Assembly: GCA_036345935.2 (NCBI GenBank)
Contig: JADWOT020000001.1
Span: 7,529,873-7,593,872, forward strand
From: Taenia hydatigena
Taxonomy: Eukaryota; Platyhelminthes; Cestoda; Cyclophyllidea; Taeniidae
Direction: 5' to 3'
Length of the DNA: 64,000 nucleotides
The notes under the pieces: generated by a model
The model's database searches: none
What the model was told of the DNA's origin: nothing
Seen by the model: only the letters and a program-made list of their open reading frames with translations
Part shown: positions 1-11,371 of the stretch, in pieces
Position numbering within the stretch: the first letter of the stretch is position 1
Layout of the letters: each line of letters begins with the position of its first letter
Translations under genes and position numbers: made by a program

Positions 1-480
1 GCGCATATTCCATTCTTGTTCATCAGGACTCATTCCACAACCTCTTCCTCTACTCGTTTGCTGCTCTGTATGCCGCTCACTGGCAAGCATGTAACTAGCG
101 CTGTTTCTAAGGCGACTCAGGGGAATTGATAAAGACTCAGCGTTTACGAGTCCAACTTCCACCTTTAACTTTAGTGTGATCAGCGAGGTGTGCCTAAGGG
201 CAAACAAGTAGCCAAATGCGTGCGTTGAAGGCATACTAGCTAAAAAGGAACGAGAACAACGTCTACACTTTGTGAAGATATGTCTACCAGAAGTACTACA
301 ATCACTGCATCAGCGTCACTAACGAATGTACACGTATCATGAAGTTTGTCCTGCATTGGGGATTCAATACCTTCTACTACCTTCTCGATGATATCGTCAT
401 GCTAAGCCGATTGTGATTACAAGTTCTTCTTATGCTTAACCTTACTCGCTACGATTCGTTCACTTCTTTCTTTTCGCACT
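1..480 (-). repeat. R1 dispersed repeat, partial copy at window edge
   Basis: Matches, with many substitutions, the 41040-41480 part of the R1 copy at 40240-41480 (same strand): the segment with GCCGCTCACTGGCAA, then a stretch with CATTCGTTAGTGACGCTGATGCAGTG in the opposite sense, in the same order. Continues beyond the window. Confidence 0.65.
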
Positions 481-2649
481 TTCGCGATTCCATACATTCC
501 GTGCACGTGGCGTCGTCTCGGATCGCATCACATTTATCTTTGCTCGTACGCTTGCTTGGATGCGATCGTGAAGTGCGCTAGCAATTGTTATCTGTATTGC
601 TAATTTTAAAAAGCTAAATAATTCAGGTTCATGGGTTATGTATAAAATCTTATCAATTTCCTAAACAAATAAACGAGCGTATGCATGCGTGGATGCGTAA
701 GAAGTGTGTTGATGGGCACAGTGACCAGATTGGAATCGCAGCCTGTGCCATGATAGAAGAAATATTAATGGGACAATTAGTGTTGCAAGAGCAGTCACTT
801 TAAAAACATCCTCACACCCCATCGCCTCAGCCACACCACCTTTTTCAGGGAACACTTACCAATGAGAACTATTGAATGATCCAAGTAAAGTAAATGGAAC
901 AATTCTAGCAACTCTAGCAACTAGCAGCAGGAGATGCCGTGGATTCATATGTGGACTTCACAGCTGGTGAATGGACCTCAGTATAACTGAGCACATCACA
1001 GTTTTGAACGAAATATGGGATCAACGGAAGAAATCGACAGATGTAACAAATGCTAGTGTATGTGGAATTCTATTTCCATGTTCTGAATGGAGAGAGATAT
1101 TATAAGACAACTTACCGCTTCTTGTTATGAAGCCCTCACTCAAAACGGAGGTTGCTTGCGATATTAGGCAGAATCGAAGATCTATCTTTGGCATTGCAAC
1201 TCTTTTTAACTTACAAGGCGCGGTGCTTTTGTAGAAATGAACCACATTCGTATCGACCTATGGGATACCCTGTCTCTGACCTGCAAATTAACTTCGCGTG
1301 CGTGCGCTACGCGTATCGTATGATGGGACGCGTGGGCGCTTCCAAATACACCTAACACGCTTGTTGTCAGTGAGGCGAGCAAAGGTTCAATCTGAGTGAA
1401 CCACATCGCTAATGTTTGCATGAAACTTATCTACGTTGACAACAGCTTAGAAATGTTTGCGAAATAAAAGCTACGAAGTGAGAGGTGGAGCCGCATTTGT
1501 AGCTCTAACCCCACGTCTAGCCAAATATTGTGTGGTCTGCGATCGCCGCAAAAACCCACTTCGTTTGGTATTGGGAGAGGCTAAATTAAGAACCGCATTA
1601 CATCAGTGCTTTATCAAACTGTGATGCAGTTCCTACTTCAGCTTGTGTCACAAGGGCACATTGTCCACTCAAAATTTTGACCTAATTGAATTCAGTAACG
1701 AACGCAAAATGGACTGCCATTTCGGGAAGTGGCACATTCAATGTCATATTGCCATTCTGCTATGCAAGACTGCACAAATGTGCGTCTATTTTATCTCAAT
1801 CACAGAAAACCTGTGAGTGTCACTGCTGATTTCAGTTAGGTTAACATAGAGCTATCTCTCAGCAGCAAGTAGGTTAAAAGAATGCTTAGGTTAACACCTT
1901 GAAACTGCGACAATGTGATGTCCGGAGAAAGACAGTGTAACGCAAGTAGACAAATTACTACTCTTCGGAGAGGACATTCTCTCCTTTTCTTTACACACAA
2001 CAAATCCACCCACATTCTATTCTTTACACTTGGACATTACGTTGATGGTGCACTGTCTCATGCTAATGCCAGATTTTGTGCATAGTTTGCCCACCTCTTT
2101 GTATTTGTGATGTGGATGAAGTCGAGCCAGTGTCACTACGGTGCCATTCGTTGTGTCGCTTCTGTAAGCAATTAATGCGTGGGTAGCTGCAGACAATGCT
2201 TGATGACCCTTTTTTATCTGCTTCATTGATCAAAACATTTTCTCCTCCACATCGTCCTCTCCTTCATAACCAAATTATCTGTCAAGTTGCAGTCAGTGCG
2301 AGTGGCTCCTACTGACCTCCTTTCCAGCATATGATTGAATATGATCTTGCGCAAAGTTATTCAGGCATGTAAGTCAAGTTACTGCTACACAAGAGCATTT
2401 TCCATTGATTAGATGACTCTGATTATCCCTTGCGACTCTTGATTTACGCATACGTGCAAAGATTAATGCTGGTGTTTGAGCTCAAATGACGGATTGGAAA
2501 GGCATCCTTTTTCTCATCACATTTTGCGCATCAATTTTGAGATAAAATCTCCGTAAGTAAAACACTGAACTAGACAAATCTGCAGCACGCAGCGTGGTTT
2601 TGATCTGTCAGTGAATTTGGAACTAAAGGAGGGCAATGTATTATCAAAT
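481..2649. other. No gene seen
   Basis: About 2.1 kb. Open frames are 60-75 codons and overlap on both strands. No motif, splice structure or recognisable repeat was found. Confidence 0.5.
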
Positions 2650-4091
2650 TTAGTGGTCTTTCTACCGTTAGTCTGCAGAAATTTGTGGTGCTGACCCAAT
2701 CACCATGGGCAGATGTCCGATGTCATGGGCTGCTATGCACAAGAATGAGCATTGAGTTGCAAGGCCCATAATGACCTTGCTCTTTGTGAGCAAGGATGCC
2801 CAAGGGTAGTCGACTCATCATTCCTTTCGTCAAAGACTCTTTACAAAGGCCCTGTCTCCGGCAATCAGATATATTATGTGCAGCATGATAGTAAGCAAAG
2901 GTTATCAGCATTAGCACAAGCTGTCTTAAGGCAAGCTCTGAAGACATTCAATTTGAATGAAAATGCAGCAAAGGCTAGAATGAAACAGTGTAGCGTCCCA
3001 AATGTGAGGCTCTAAGAAACAGTGAAATTATTTTGTTGTAACACTTGCTAGTGCACTTGACAACTATAAGCTAACCGCACTCCTCATGAGATGATGAACA
3101 TCCAAGCGAGAGGTATGAGTAAAATCACTGACAGGGGGCTCAAGTGCGAAGATAAAATGCGGTGCGATCCAATACAACATTAAGCATATGGAATGCATGG
3201 AATCATAAATGTCGGAGAAAAGAGAGTGGGTGAATTAAATGGTTCTAATGATCAAAATGTGAGAATTAGAACCTTCAACCACGATTAGGTTCAACTGACC
3301 ACATCTTACAGAAGGCAACAAATCACAAGTGAAGACAAATTTCCTGATGCAGGCGCATTCGCATGTGTCACTGATGCAGTGATTATAACACTTGCAGGAG
3401 ACCTGTCAGCACAAGTCATGTAGATGATACATTCCTTCCCTTCTCGGCTAGCGCTGCTTCAATGAACGCATTCAGTTAATTGTTTGTGCACAGCCGCATC
3501 TCGATGGTCCCATATAAGTCAAAGGCGGAAGTTGGTCTCGCAAACAGTAATTTCTTTTCCCTTAAAGCAGGTCATTCTGACCATTGGGTTCTATGCAGGG
3601 CAGCAAATGAGCAGAGAAAAAGAATGTGGACTGAGTCCTAATGAACAAGATTGAGATATGCGCCACTTCGTTGAGCAAAACAAGAAAGGCACGCAGACAG
3701 CGGATAAGAAATTGATAACCCACTAGAGATAAGTATTAATTGAAAGGAAGAAAATCACAAATGCGTAAGCACAGGAACTTTCGTTTGGCTTACCTTGGTG
3801 GATCAATATGGTCATCCCGAATCGTAGTGCTCAGTAAAACACAAAATCCTGTCAGTGACTTAAGCAGTGTGAACACCTCGAAGTGTGCATTTGCAGTTAC
3901 AGAAGGCGATGCTTTTCTCTCCACAAATGAAATGTGCTTGCTGTAATACTTAAACGAGCATTGAAGGAGCTGATGCTATTAGTGACATGGGGTGAGTGGC
4001 TGAGATGGTACGAGAGAAAAGAGAAGCAATAGATTATGTGGGTGGTCATGAGAGCTGAGGATCAAGTAGTAATTTGCATGAAGAGAACGAC
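2650..4091 (+). repeat. R1 dispersed repeat, truncated by the palindrome
   Basis: Parallel to the R1 copy at 33640-34690: both have a TGGGCAGATGTC/TGGACAGCTGTC word, GAGCA(T/C)TGAGTTGCAA, CATCATTCCTTTC, and later GTGATTATAACACT, in order. It also shares CATCCAAGC(A/G)AGAGGT with the copies at 26508 and 35902. It stops at 4091, exactly where the palindrome begins, while other copies run on into the next R1 block (CCAGCGATA(G/A)CC). Confidence 0.75.
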
Positions 4092-4104
4092 CGTTGGTGT
4101 TGAA

Positions 4105-4227
4105 TTAAACCTCCTTAAGAGGCACTTCCGACTTCATATCGCCCTCCTTCTCCAGCAATACAGCCTGCAGACCGGCTGACATTAAGGCCAGTACGGCCAT
4201 ACAAATGCAGAATCGGACGGTTGGCAT
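4105..4227 (-). pseudogene. Truncated secreted-protein ORF (left arm edge)
   Basis: A 40-codon ORF reading outward, head-to-head with H2B. It begins MPTVRFCICMAVLALM and has a clear signal peptide: a charged start, a hydrophobic core, and small residues around SAGLQA as the likely cleavage site. A short acidic stretch (LLEKEGDMKSEVP) and a stop follow. Homology with the right copy ends at 4092, directly beyond the stop, and the flank is then an R1 repeat. The left copy has therefore lost the downstream coding part. The family is not recognised. Confidence 0.5.
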
Positions 4228-4525
4228 GGGTAGATGGAGCAAATGTTAATCTCCGGCAATTGTGCTTAGGCTTTCGTGATTTGGCAATGACCTTCAACAT
4301 CCATTAATCCAGCGCCACATGGACGCCGTCAAGACATGAGAGGATTGCGGTCATGCAGCAGAAGGGGAGGACGATGAGTTCAAAAAATAAAATGGTCCCT
4401 TCGAAGCAAGTTTTGCCTACATTTAAATTCTAATTGACAAATGAGATTGACTTAATAGTTTTAACGTAGAAGGAATAAAATAAGAAAAATGTTATAGTGT
4501 TTGAGTGCACTGAATCTAGGCATTG

Positions 4526-4647
4526 ATTGGCTAATCCAACGACGCCATCTATGCACACAAATAACTGGTGCGATTCGCCGTCATCATCTACCTTATATCA
4601 ATGCCCAATGAGAAGATGCCTGATGCAATTTTCATTATTGCTATTGG
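4526..4647 (+). promoter_or_regulatory. CCAAT-box cluster upstream of H2B (left arm)
   Basis: Three CCAAT boxes lie 60-180 bases upstream of the H2B TATA box: inverted (ATTGG) at 4526-4530, direct at 4605-4609 and inverted at 4643-4647. Repeated CCAAT boxes are typical of replication-dependent histone promoters. The 558-bp region between the outward-reading secreted-protein ORF and H2B may act on both sides. Confidence 0.55.
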
Positions 4648-4706
4648 CTGACACATAAGCCATTGACAACTCGAACTTTGTCAGTGATAATGATGGGAGA
4701 TTTGTC

Positions 4707-4714
4707 TATAAATA
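4707..4714 (+). promoter_or_regulatory. TATA box of H2B (left arm)
   Basis: TATAAATA, 71 bases before the H2B start codon. This spacing leaves a short 5' leader, as expected of histone genes. Confidence 0.65.
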
Positions 4715-4785
4715 AATGTGGTGATGGCAGTCTCGAAGTGAATTTTGTTGAGCTTCACTGACGATTAAGAGAGGAGGAAGTTGTC

Positions 4786-5154
4786 ATGGCTCCTAAAGTA
4801 GTGTCGGGCAAATCTGCAAGGAAGGTGTTGAAGGTGAAGGTGCCGAAGACGGACAAGGGAAAGAAGAGACGGAGGAAGGAGAGCTTTGCCATCTACATCT
4901 ACAAGGTGTTGCGCCAGTTGCATCAGAACACGGGCATCTCGTCGAAGGCGATGTCCATCATGAACTCCTTTATGAACGACATCTTTGAGCGAATCGCTGC
5001 TGAGTCGAGCCGGTTGGTGCACCGCAACAAGAAGTCGACAATCACGAGCAGAGAGATTCAAACTGCTGTGCGTCTGCTGCTGCCTGGTGAGTTGGCGAAG
5101 CACGCGGTGGTGGAGGGTACCAAGGCTGTGACCAAGTACACGGGCTCAAAGTAG
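4786..5154 (+). CDS. H2B: Histone H2B (left arm copy)
   Basis: Intronless 122-residue ORF encoding histone H2B, which dimerises with H2A on the nucleosome surface. A Lys/Arg-rich tail (residues 1-32) is followed by the histone fold: the α1 segment around AIYIYKVL, the [12 protein letters not shown] segment, [14 protein letters not shown], the [20 protein letters not shown] region and a C-terminal AVTKYTGSK. The length is normal. The ATG follows a purine-rich leader and a TATA box. Odd points: several normally near-invariant sites differ, such as Gln-Asn in place of Pro-Asp in the loop before TGISSK, Met where Val is usual in NSFxNDIF, and Arg where Tyr is usual in HxNK. The gene may therefore be a variant or a relic that has not yet been broken. 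Its 3' stem-loop is also decayed. An exact copy lies in the other arm. Confidence 0.93.
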   Translation: MAPKVVSGKSARKVLKVKVPKTDKGKKRRRKESFAIYIYKVLRQLHQNTGISSKAMSIMNSFMNDIFERIAAESSRLVHRNKKSTITSREIQTAVRLLLPGELAKHAVVEGTKAVTKYTGSK

Positions 5155-5255
5155 ATGAGTTGGATGAAGAGTGCTGCTGGTGCCGCTGACTAGTTGCACT
5201 CTACTTCACTGCAGCCCACTCGACTCCACCCTATGCGTGAGTGAACACATCCCAC

Positions 5256-5271
5256 GACTCTGTTGAGGACC
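5256..5271 (+). terminator. Decayed histone 3' stem-loop after H2B (left arm)
   Basis: 102 bases after the H2B stop, a 16-base element keeps the right half of a histone stem-loop (loop ending TTG, then AGGACC followed by ACC), but the left half reads GACTCT. Only about four of the six stem pairs can form, one of them G-T. Compare the perfect element after H2A at 6961. If this is the H2B processing signal, it has decayed by transitions. Confidence 0.4.
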
Positions 5272-6316
5272 ACCACCACCACCACTACCGCATTCATTTT
5301 TGACTGCTGTGGACAAAAATATGTGCATTTACTGCCGCCTCCTCCCTTTATATCCAGTCCTCATTCTCATTGTCTGGACGTTCTTGAGGTGCTAGTGTTA
5401 GTATTGGCTGTAATCATCACTAGGTGTAGGCAGGGGAGGTCGAAGGAGGGGAACGGGAGATACAATGACTGATGTGAGGATGGCTATGAGGTTCAGCGCT
5501 AAGAGAAGGAATGAAATATGCTTTGTGTCAGATTAAGCGTCTCCAGTGCTTTTGGTTCTCGGTGGTCTCACAAAAGGCTAATACTTATTGGATGATGGGC
5601 CACAAGGCTGTGTTCTACATTAGTAGGTTGTGGACGTGCAAAATGATTGCATGGAATTCGGGCGCAGTCAGATGGGTTACCAGGGTCATGGTGACATGTA
5701 CGTTCGTGGTTGGTATCGTTTTATTAAATTAGAAAGGGAAAGAATTGCTTGCGACCGGCTCCATTTGTTTCATGGGACAGCGTTTGTCCCGATATCCACA
5801 ATGAACTGCTTCTCTTGATACTTTTTACAGTGTCCACAATATCAAACAATTGATGGTTTGTGGCACTTTCGCTTTCGGGTAAGGCGTCATTTTGGCCAAC
5901 AGTGTCCCTGTCCACTAGCATCACACGCGTGTACACTTAAATGCATAACTATGTAGATGCTATAAAAGCACTTGTCACAATAAATAGGAAATGCTGACAA
6001 ATAGGCAATTAGTAGAACAAGAATTAAGAAGGAGCTTGAAGAAAACCTAACTGCACATGTCAGGAATGTAACGCAAAATAGATTAGATGTATACGAAGGC
6101 TATCTGCACATTGCGTTATCTACTCTGTCCTTTCCTGGCACAGGTAACTAGAGATTTAGGGTGTATGGGTGCATGATGTTGCAGTACCTACAACATCGAT
6201 AAATCGCGGGTCATCTGAGGTGAGAGTTGAATAAAAATACATGGCTTCTCTCGCACGCAACCTAGTTAGGCGAGATACAGCCATCTATTCTGTGCGACAG
6301 GAGGATTAGTAAGCGA
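5272..6316. other. H2B-H2A intergenic region (left arm)
   Basis: About 1 kb with no gene seen. A short CAC/ACC trinucleotide run overlaps the end of the decayed stem-loop. The few 60-75-codon open frames have no protein-like features. The mirrored copy is 11948-12992. Confidence 0.6.
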
Positions 6317-6367
6317 CCAATGACAGAGAGTACTGGTGTTGGTAGACCAATGAGATGTGCGAATTGG
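6317..6367 (+). promoter_or_regulatory. CCAAT boxes upstream of H2A (left arm)
   Basis: Two direct CCAAT boxes (6317-6321 and 6347-6351) and one inverted ATTGG (6363-6367) lie 140-190 bases upstream of the H2A start. No convincing TATA box was found between them and the ATG, which may mean the core promoter has decayed. Confidence 0.5.
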
Positions 6368-6504
6368 TTAGACTGCTCTGTGGTCAATAAGAAGTGTCTC
6401 AGCGTGATGAGTGTAGTTTGTAAGGTGGGAGCAGTCCGGCACATGAGGGAGTCACGCTTCAGTTGGTTTGCTGTTTATTGTGTCGACAGGGCGAGAAGAG
6501 AAGA

Positions 6505-6892
6505 ATGAGTGGAAGAGGCAAGGGTGGCAAGTCACGAGCCAAAGCAAAGACGAGGTCGGCGAGTGCAGGCCTGCAGTTCCCGGTGGGTCGAGCGCACCGC
6601 CTGTTGCGTCGTGGCAACTACGCGGAGTGTGTGGGTGCTGGAGCACCAGTCTGCCTGACAACTGTGCCGGAATGCCTGGCTGCCGAGGTGTTGGATTTGG
6701 CGGGTAATGCAGCGCGCGAAAGCAAGAAGACACGCCTTATTTTCTCGTCACCCACAGTTGGCTATCCGCGACGATGAGGAGTTGAACAAGTTGTTAGGTG
6801 GTGTGACCATCGCACAGGGTGGTGTGCTGCCTAACATTCAGGCGGCGCCGCTGCCGAGGAAGACGGAGGAGCCGGTGGGTGGTAAGGAGTAG
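6505..6892 (+). pseudogene. H2A: Histone H2A, frameshifted (left arm copy)
   Basis: Intronless H2A reading frame. The N-tail ([15 protein letters not shown]), the [19 protein letters not shown] segment and [14 protein letters not shown] are in frame 1. After KKTRLI, near 6740-6745, the frame moves by +1, and [33 protein letters not shown] and the C-tail follow in the next frame to the stop at 6892. One extra T in the run of T's explains it. The unshifted frame ends after about 90 residues. Around the break several H2A-invariant residues are changed (Cys for Arg and twice Cys for Tyr, Pro for Leu, Thr-Thr for Ala-Ala), each explained by a single transition. The gene is most simply a pseudogene, although its 3' stem-loop is perfect. 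The same lesion is in the other arm. Confidence 0.88.
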
Positions 6893-6960
6893 GTTGACCG
6901 AGTGCCCTACTGACCGCTGGACTGACTTGCCGAGTCGGCTGCAACTATGAACGTGACAAC

Positions 6961-6976
6961 GGCCCTTTTGAGGGCC
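6961..6976 (+). terminator. Histone mRNA 3' stem-loop after H2A (left arm)
   Basis: GGCCCTTTTGAGGGCC followed by ACC, 68 bases after the H2A stop. It has a perfect six-base-pair stem (GGCCCT/AGGGCC) and a four-base TTTG loop, matching the metazoan replication-dependent histone element bound by SLBP. A purine-rich stretch (TAAAGG) a few bases downstream could serve as the U7 snRNA pairing site. Confidence 0.9.
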
Positions 6977-7265
6977 ACCGTAAAGGCGATTGTTTGCTTT
7001 CCTCCTAGGCTACTGACAGATGAACAATCGATTGACATTTTTGCAGCCACTTTTGAATGTGTTCGTGTGTGTGTGAACGAGTCTTTGTGAAATGGTGTAC
7101 CTTACTCTTCGGGTTGGAGAAGCGTTGGAGAGGGGTTGAGTATTGGAAAAGGAATAAGGTGCGGAATCCCAGTGTGGTGGATGTGTCTGTATATGTGGAC
7201 GGAGAGGAAAGTCATTGTTTTGCATTTGGCTAGAGTGGGCATGAAGTGGTTAAATGTGTTGGTCA

Positions 7266-10200
7266 TTATTTTTGCTGCCTCATTGTTGTTTCATCCATCT
7301 GCCTATTGTCTCCTTAAATAGATCTATATTCGATCATGCACATAGCCGCATTTTATCATGCTGCCATGCGCGTGAGTTTAGCATGAGGCAGTCGGATTTT
7401 ATTATGCTTGGCTCCACGTCAGCGGCAACCTATAAAGCGGTGGATGTTGGACCAGCACAAAATTTAAACTCAGTGTGTCGTTGGTTAGACTAGCGATCCT
7501 GCAAATCCATGCGTTCTTGCCTTAGGACAGAATGGCACTTCATTATGGAACTGCGACCTAATGCAGTCGCGCTTACATTGCGGCTAAAAGGGGTTGTTGT
7601 CCTGCCACAATTTGTTGGCCATCTCCGGTGTAAATGTGTGAAGATTCCTTAAATTCAAATATCCAGACCGCCCTATAGTGCAAATATTATTTGCAGTTTT
7701 TTTTGGAAAAATTGGAAGAGTGATTTGACTTTAGTCCACTCTTTTTATGTGATGCACAATCTGCTGAATTGAAGTGGATATGTAAACAAAGTTATTCTGA
7801 CAACAGCTCCACTGTACACCAGGGACGAACCAGCTGAAGCCATACGTGGACCAATCTACTTGCTAGCGTTTCTTCCGCAATGGTTTGATTAACTAAAAAG
7901 AAAGTAAAGTAGTTGTCAAGTTCGGCAAATTAATAAATTTATAAATCTATCAAATAATACAAAAAGGAAGGATTCGTAAGGACAGGATGTAGATTGCTGG
8001 TGAAAAATTGAGTTATTGAGATTGACGAACATGCCATCAAGAGTCACACGTGTCAAGCAAAAGGCGCAGATGCGAAGTCTTGAGTGTGTGGAAAGCGAGA
8101 GGTTCTTCGAATTCATTTATTATGGTTTTCGCAGCAAAGGCAGTTGATGCTAGAATATTTTGCACCTTGGTAGTTGTTCAACTGCCCAACAAAGTCTACT
8201 AGTTATTTCTTAGGCATGTCTATTTAAAAAGCATAATTGAAGCACGCTTTTGTGTCACATTTGGTTAAAGCTGCTCAATAGCTCGTCAAGTAGATGTAAT
8301 TACTGGGGGAGGAAACGTAAATCTTGGGAATCAAGCCTTTGTCATTCATGCGCATGCGATGACACAAAAGACGAGGTAACAGTGTAACAAACTTATGCAT
8401 CCTCATTTGAACTGGTCGATTTCTCGTGCAGCTCCCCAAATGGCATGCACACGCGTTTGAAATTGCTTGACAGTAGGCGTTGGGAAATGGATGCACCCAA
8501 CTCGTGCGCGTTTATGCAGCAATCGCTCCGCATCACCATGCAGGATACTTCCAGTCAGCTATAGTAGCAGACAAATGGCAGATGCATACCTTTGCCGAAT
8601 GCTTTGAGGCTGGAGTTGTCATGCACGCTTTGTCTGTGTGTATATAATGCACCATGATAGTGTAAGCATTATCTTGTTCATTATAGTAATACGCGCGTAC
8701 AGTAATCTACATCAAATGCATTGCAAGGAAAAGGAGGTGATGAGATTGGAATCAACTGTACGAAATGGCGCAACTTTGTGGAGGGGAGTAAAGAAGCAGG
8801 AAGAGCTACAGAAAGGATTGAAGTGAAGTGCGGATGGTCGAAATGTAACTAAGTATGCCAGCGATCCTGTGCCTTCAGGTTCTGTGCAGTTTATCTGAAC
8901 GTACTTACGTACTAACCCAGACCGGCGTAGCATAATCTTGATGGACTGCTACACTTTCTTGTTATTTACCATTTAATTCATACCTTTCCTTACTAATTGC
9001 ACACTCTCTCACTTCCCTTCTTTTGTACCATCCTAGCGACTCCTCACACATCACCAAGAGTTTCGCCTAATTTGACACTCGTCTAGTGTTACAGCAAGCA
9101 CATTTCGTCTACGGATAGGAGCACGCCGCTTTCCTTAATCGCGAATTTACACTTCGAGATGTTCACACCGCCCCCATCGGAGAGAGGATTTCGCATTTTA
9201 CTCATCACCACTATTTCTGCAGGCTAATCATATACGCTCACATGAAGTACACTAAACGAAAGCTCTTGCCCTTACACATTCGTGTCTTTCTTCAGCTCAC
9301 TCAACATTAACCTCCAGTTGACAATACACTGCTCACCTTCCAAGTCGCGACCACTTCGCATTTAATGGGAAGAGGTCAATGGCAATGCTACATACAATTC
9401 GTCTACAATGTATGTGCAAACTTCCATATGACCGCCTGATGCTGAGGCCAAGAACAAGAATTTCAGCGCTTCGAAGGAAGGAAGGAAGAGCAGTATCATG
9501 CCATCGTTTCAAATGGCAAATCTTTCCACAAATAACCTTTAAATCAAGAAAGACTGGATTGTCTAATCAGGGAAAGTTGATCATTCCACTGGTTTGCTGG
9601 TTTGATGAAAAGGAAGATTTCAGTCGTGCGGATGAAGTTCGGTACTTTCCGCTTCAACATGCTTATATTTATCAAAGTGGATGAGATTTCAGAGCTATGC
9701 TACTGTTTGGTTTGCTTTGGTGATCTTTCACAGCAAGAGCTTGTCTTAGCTGCGTCTGACTTTTATATGCTTGTACATAACGGCTCCGCATTATTAAATG
9801 ATGCGTCTTGACTCTTTAGTACGTTTAATTCGTCACGAAAGCTATTGCTATAACAAGCACAAGAAATACATCTTCTCTTCTGTATGAGTGTTGCGAAGAG
9901 CATTGAGCCAGCCATGCTCTGTCTTTGAGCCAATCAAATACTGTGCACTTTAAAGAAAAGTGAATTTATTCAGCTTCCGACTAAATGAAGACGCCTTTTT
10001 TAGATCCTGTCAAAATCTATAGTTGTCTTTCTTGGTGTCCACAACGAGTGAACTTATAGCCATTTCGGTTATTGGTTAAGTGCCTCGAACGCGCTTTATG
10101 CGTACGCCTAAGGCAGAGTTTTGATCACATTTACCCGAAGCAGAAAGAATTCTCTACTGGATGTTTGAACTCAGCCTTGTCGTTATAAGCGTAAGCCTGT

Positions 10201-10998
10201 TCAACGAGTCGCATGAGGCAGAAATAAGCAATGAAATTTAGAGCGTAGAACACAATCAGCAACTCCACAGAGGGCAAAGGCACGCAAAGCGGTCCGATTC
10301 AGTGGTGGGATATACATCGCCCGCAAAATCGTTGATCGCCCAAAGCATCGAACAATCTGTTCACCTACTTGCTTCACATTAAGAGGGTTTAATCCACCGT
10401 TGCATAAAACAGTCTCTTTACAACTTAATCAGTGTCGGTTTCCCTTCCCACTGGTAAAGTCAATTTTAGACCTGTCATTTCGAGGTTTAACCAGGCGAAG
10501 TTGGTGGTGTAATCGGCAAAGCATTCAGCATGACTGATGAACCAGCAGCATTGTGACAGCCTTATAAGTGCCTGCGTTGGTGACAACAGCGCGCAAATTC
10601 CTCCAATACAATCAAAAAACGACGCTTTTAAAAGAGAGTTGAAGACCAAGATCAGATGCCCTACTGGTTTACATGCACTGAAAGACAATAGAGCAGTATT
10701 CGACAAATGACTTTGTTCAAATGACATGATTCAATACAGGTTAAAGGGAGGGAAGTATGCGATCGGGTTAGGCATCAAACTCGAAACCAACCCAAGACAT
10801 TGCCACTACATCATCTCTTAAACCTATCTCATCAACAACCACGTACCACCTACTTTCTACTAATTCTCAATCCCAACTCCAACCACCCTTCCATCGCGTC
10901 AGCTTAATGCCACGTCATTCCTCGCTACAGATGTCGAACAAGCCTAACCAATTCACCTGCGCTTTGCTCTTGCCGAAATACCTCTTAAACAACCAAAC
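7266..10998. other. Unique spacer of the palindrome
   Basis: 3733 bp between the two arms. It contains one decayed minus-strand R1 copy (about 8640-9370) and otherwise no recognisable gene. The open frames are under about 100 codons, overlap on both strands and show no domain or splice structure. The spacer is long enough to make the structure an inverted duplication rather than a hairpin-like perfect palindrome. Confidence 0.8.
8640..9370 (-). repeat. R1 dispersed repeat inside palindrome spacer
   Basis: Minus-strand 3' half of R1. It shares CCAGCGATCC, ACCCAGACCGGCGTAGCA-like, CACTTCGAGATGTTC and GGATTTCGCATTT words, in the same order, with 40500-41000. Confidence 0.7.
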
Positions 10999-11287
10999 TG
11001 ACCAACACAGTTAACCACTTCATGCCCACTCTAGCCAAATGCAAAACAATGACTTTCCTCTCCGTCCACATATACAGACACATCCACCACACTGGGATTC
11101 CGCACCTTATTCCTTTTCCAATACTCAACCCCTCTCCAACGCTTCTCCAACCCGAAGAGTAAGGTACACCATTTCACAAAGACTCGTTCACACACACACG
11201 AACACATTCAAAAGTGGCTGCAAAAATGTCAATCGATTGTTCATCTGTCAGTAGCCTAGGAGGAAAGCAAACAATCGCCTTTACGGT

Positions 11288-11303
11288 GGCCCTCAAAAGG
11301 GCC
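11288..11303 (-). terminator. Histone mRNA 3' stem-loop after H2A (right arm)
   Basis: Mirror of 6961-6976 on the minus strand: a perfect six-base-pair stem with a four-base loop, downstream of the broken H2A at 11372-11759. Confidence 0.9.
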
Positions 11304-11371
11304 GTTGTCACGTTCATAGTTGCAGCCGACTCGGCAAGTCAGTCCAGCGGTCAGTAGGGCACTCGGTCAAC

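Larger units (their letters stand above)
4092..7265 (+). repeat. Left arm of large histone palindrome
   Basis: Reverse-complement copy of 10999-14172. Every matched pair of positions that I checked sums to 18264 (H2B, H2A, stem-loop and both edges), so the arms align over 3174 bp without a single gap. The stretches compared by eye are identical except near the ends: several substitutions lie within the outermost 50 bases or so, and one lies close to the inner edge (about 7251). The outer edge joins a decayed R1 repeat at 4091/4092. The inner edge is at 7265/7266, where the flanks become unrelated. The arm holds H2B, a broken H2A and a truncated secreted-protein ORF. Near-identity implies a recent duplication or ongoing gene conversion; an assembly artefact is possible but is made less likely by the different flanks and edge mismatches. 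Confidence 0.95.

Noticed and set aside
4765..5103. 112-codon antisense ORF across H2B, and its mirror at 13161-13499
   Set aside because: It overlaps a clear H2B gene. It is intact only because the GC-rich coding strand lacks antisense stops.
6452..6733. 93-codon antisense ORF across H2A, and its mirror at 11531-11812
   Set aside because: Same reason: it lies wholly over the histone reading frame and has no features of its own.
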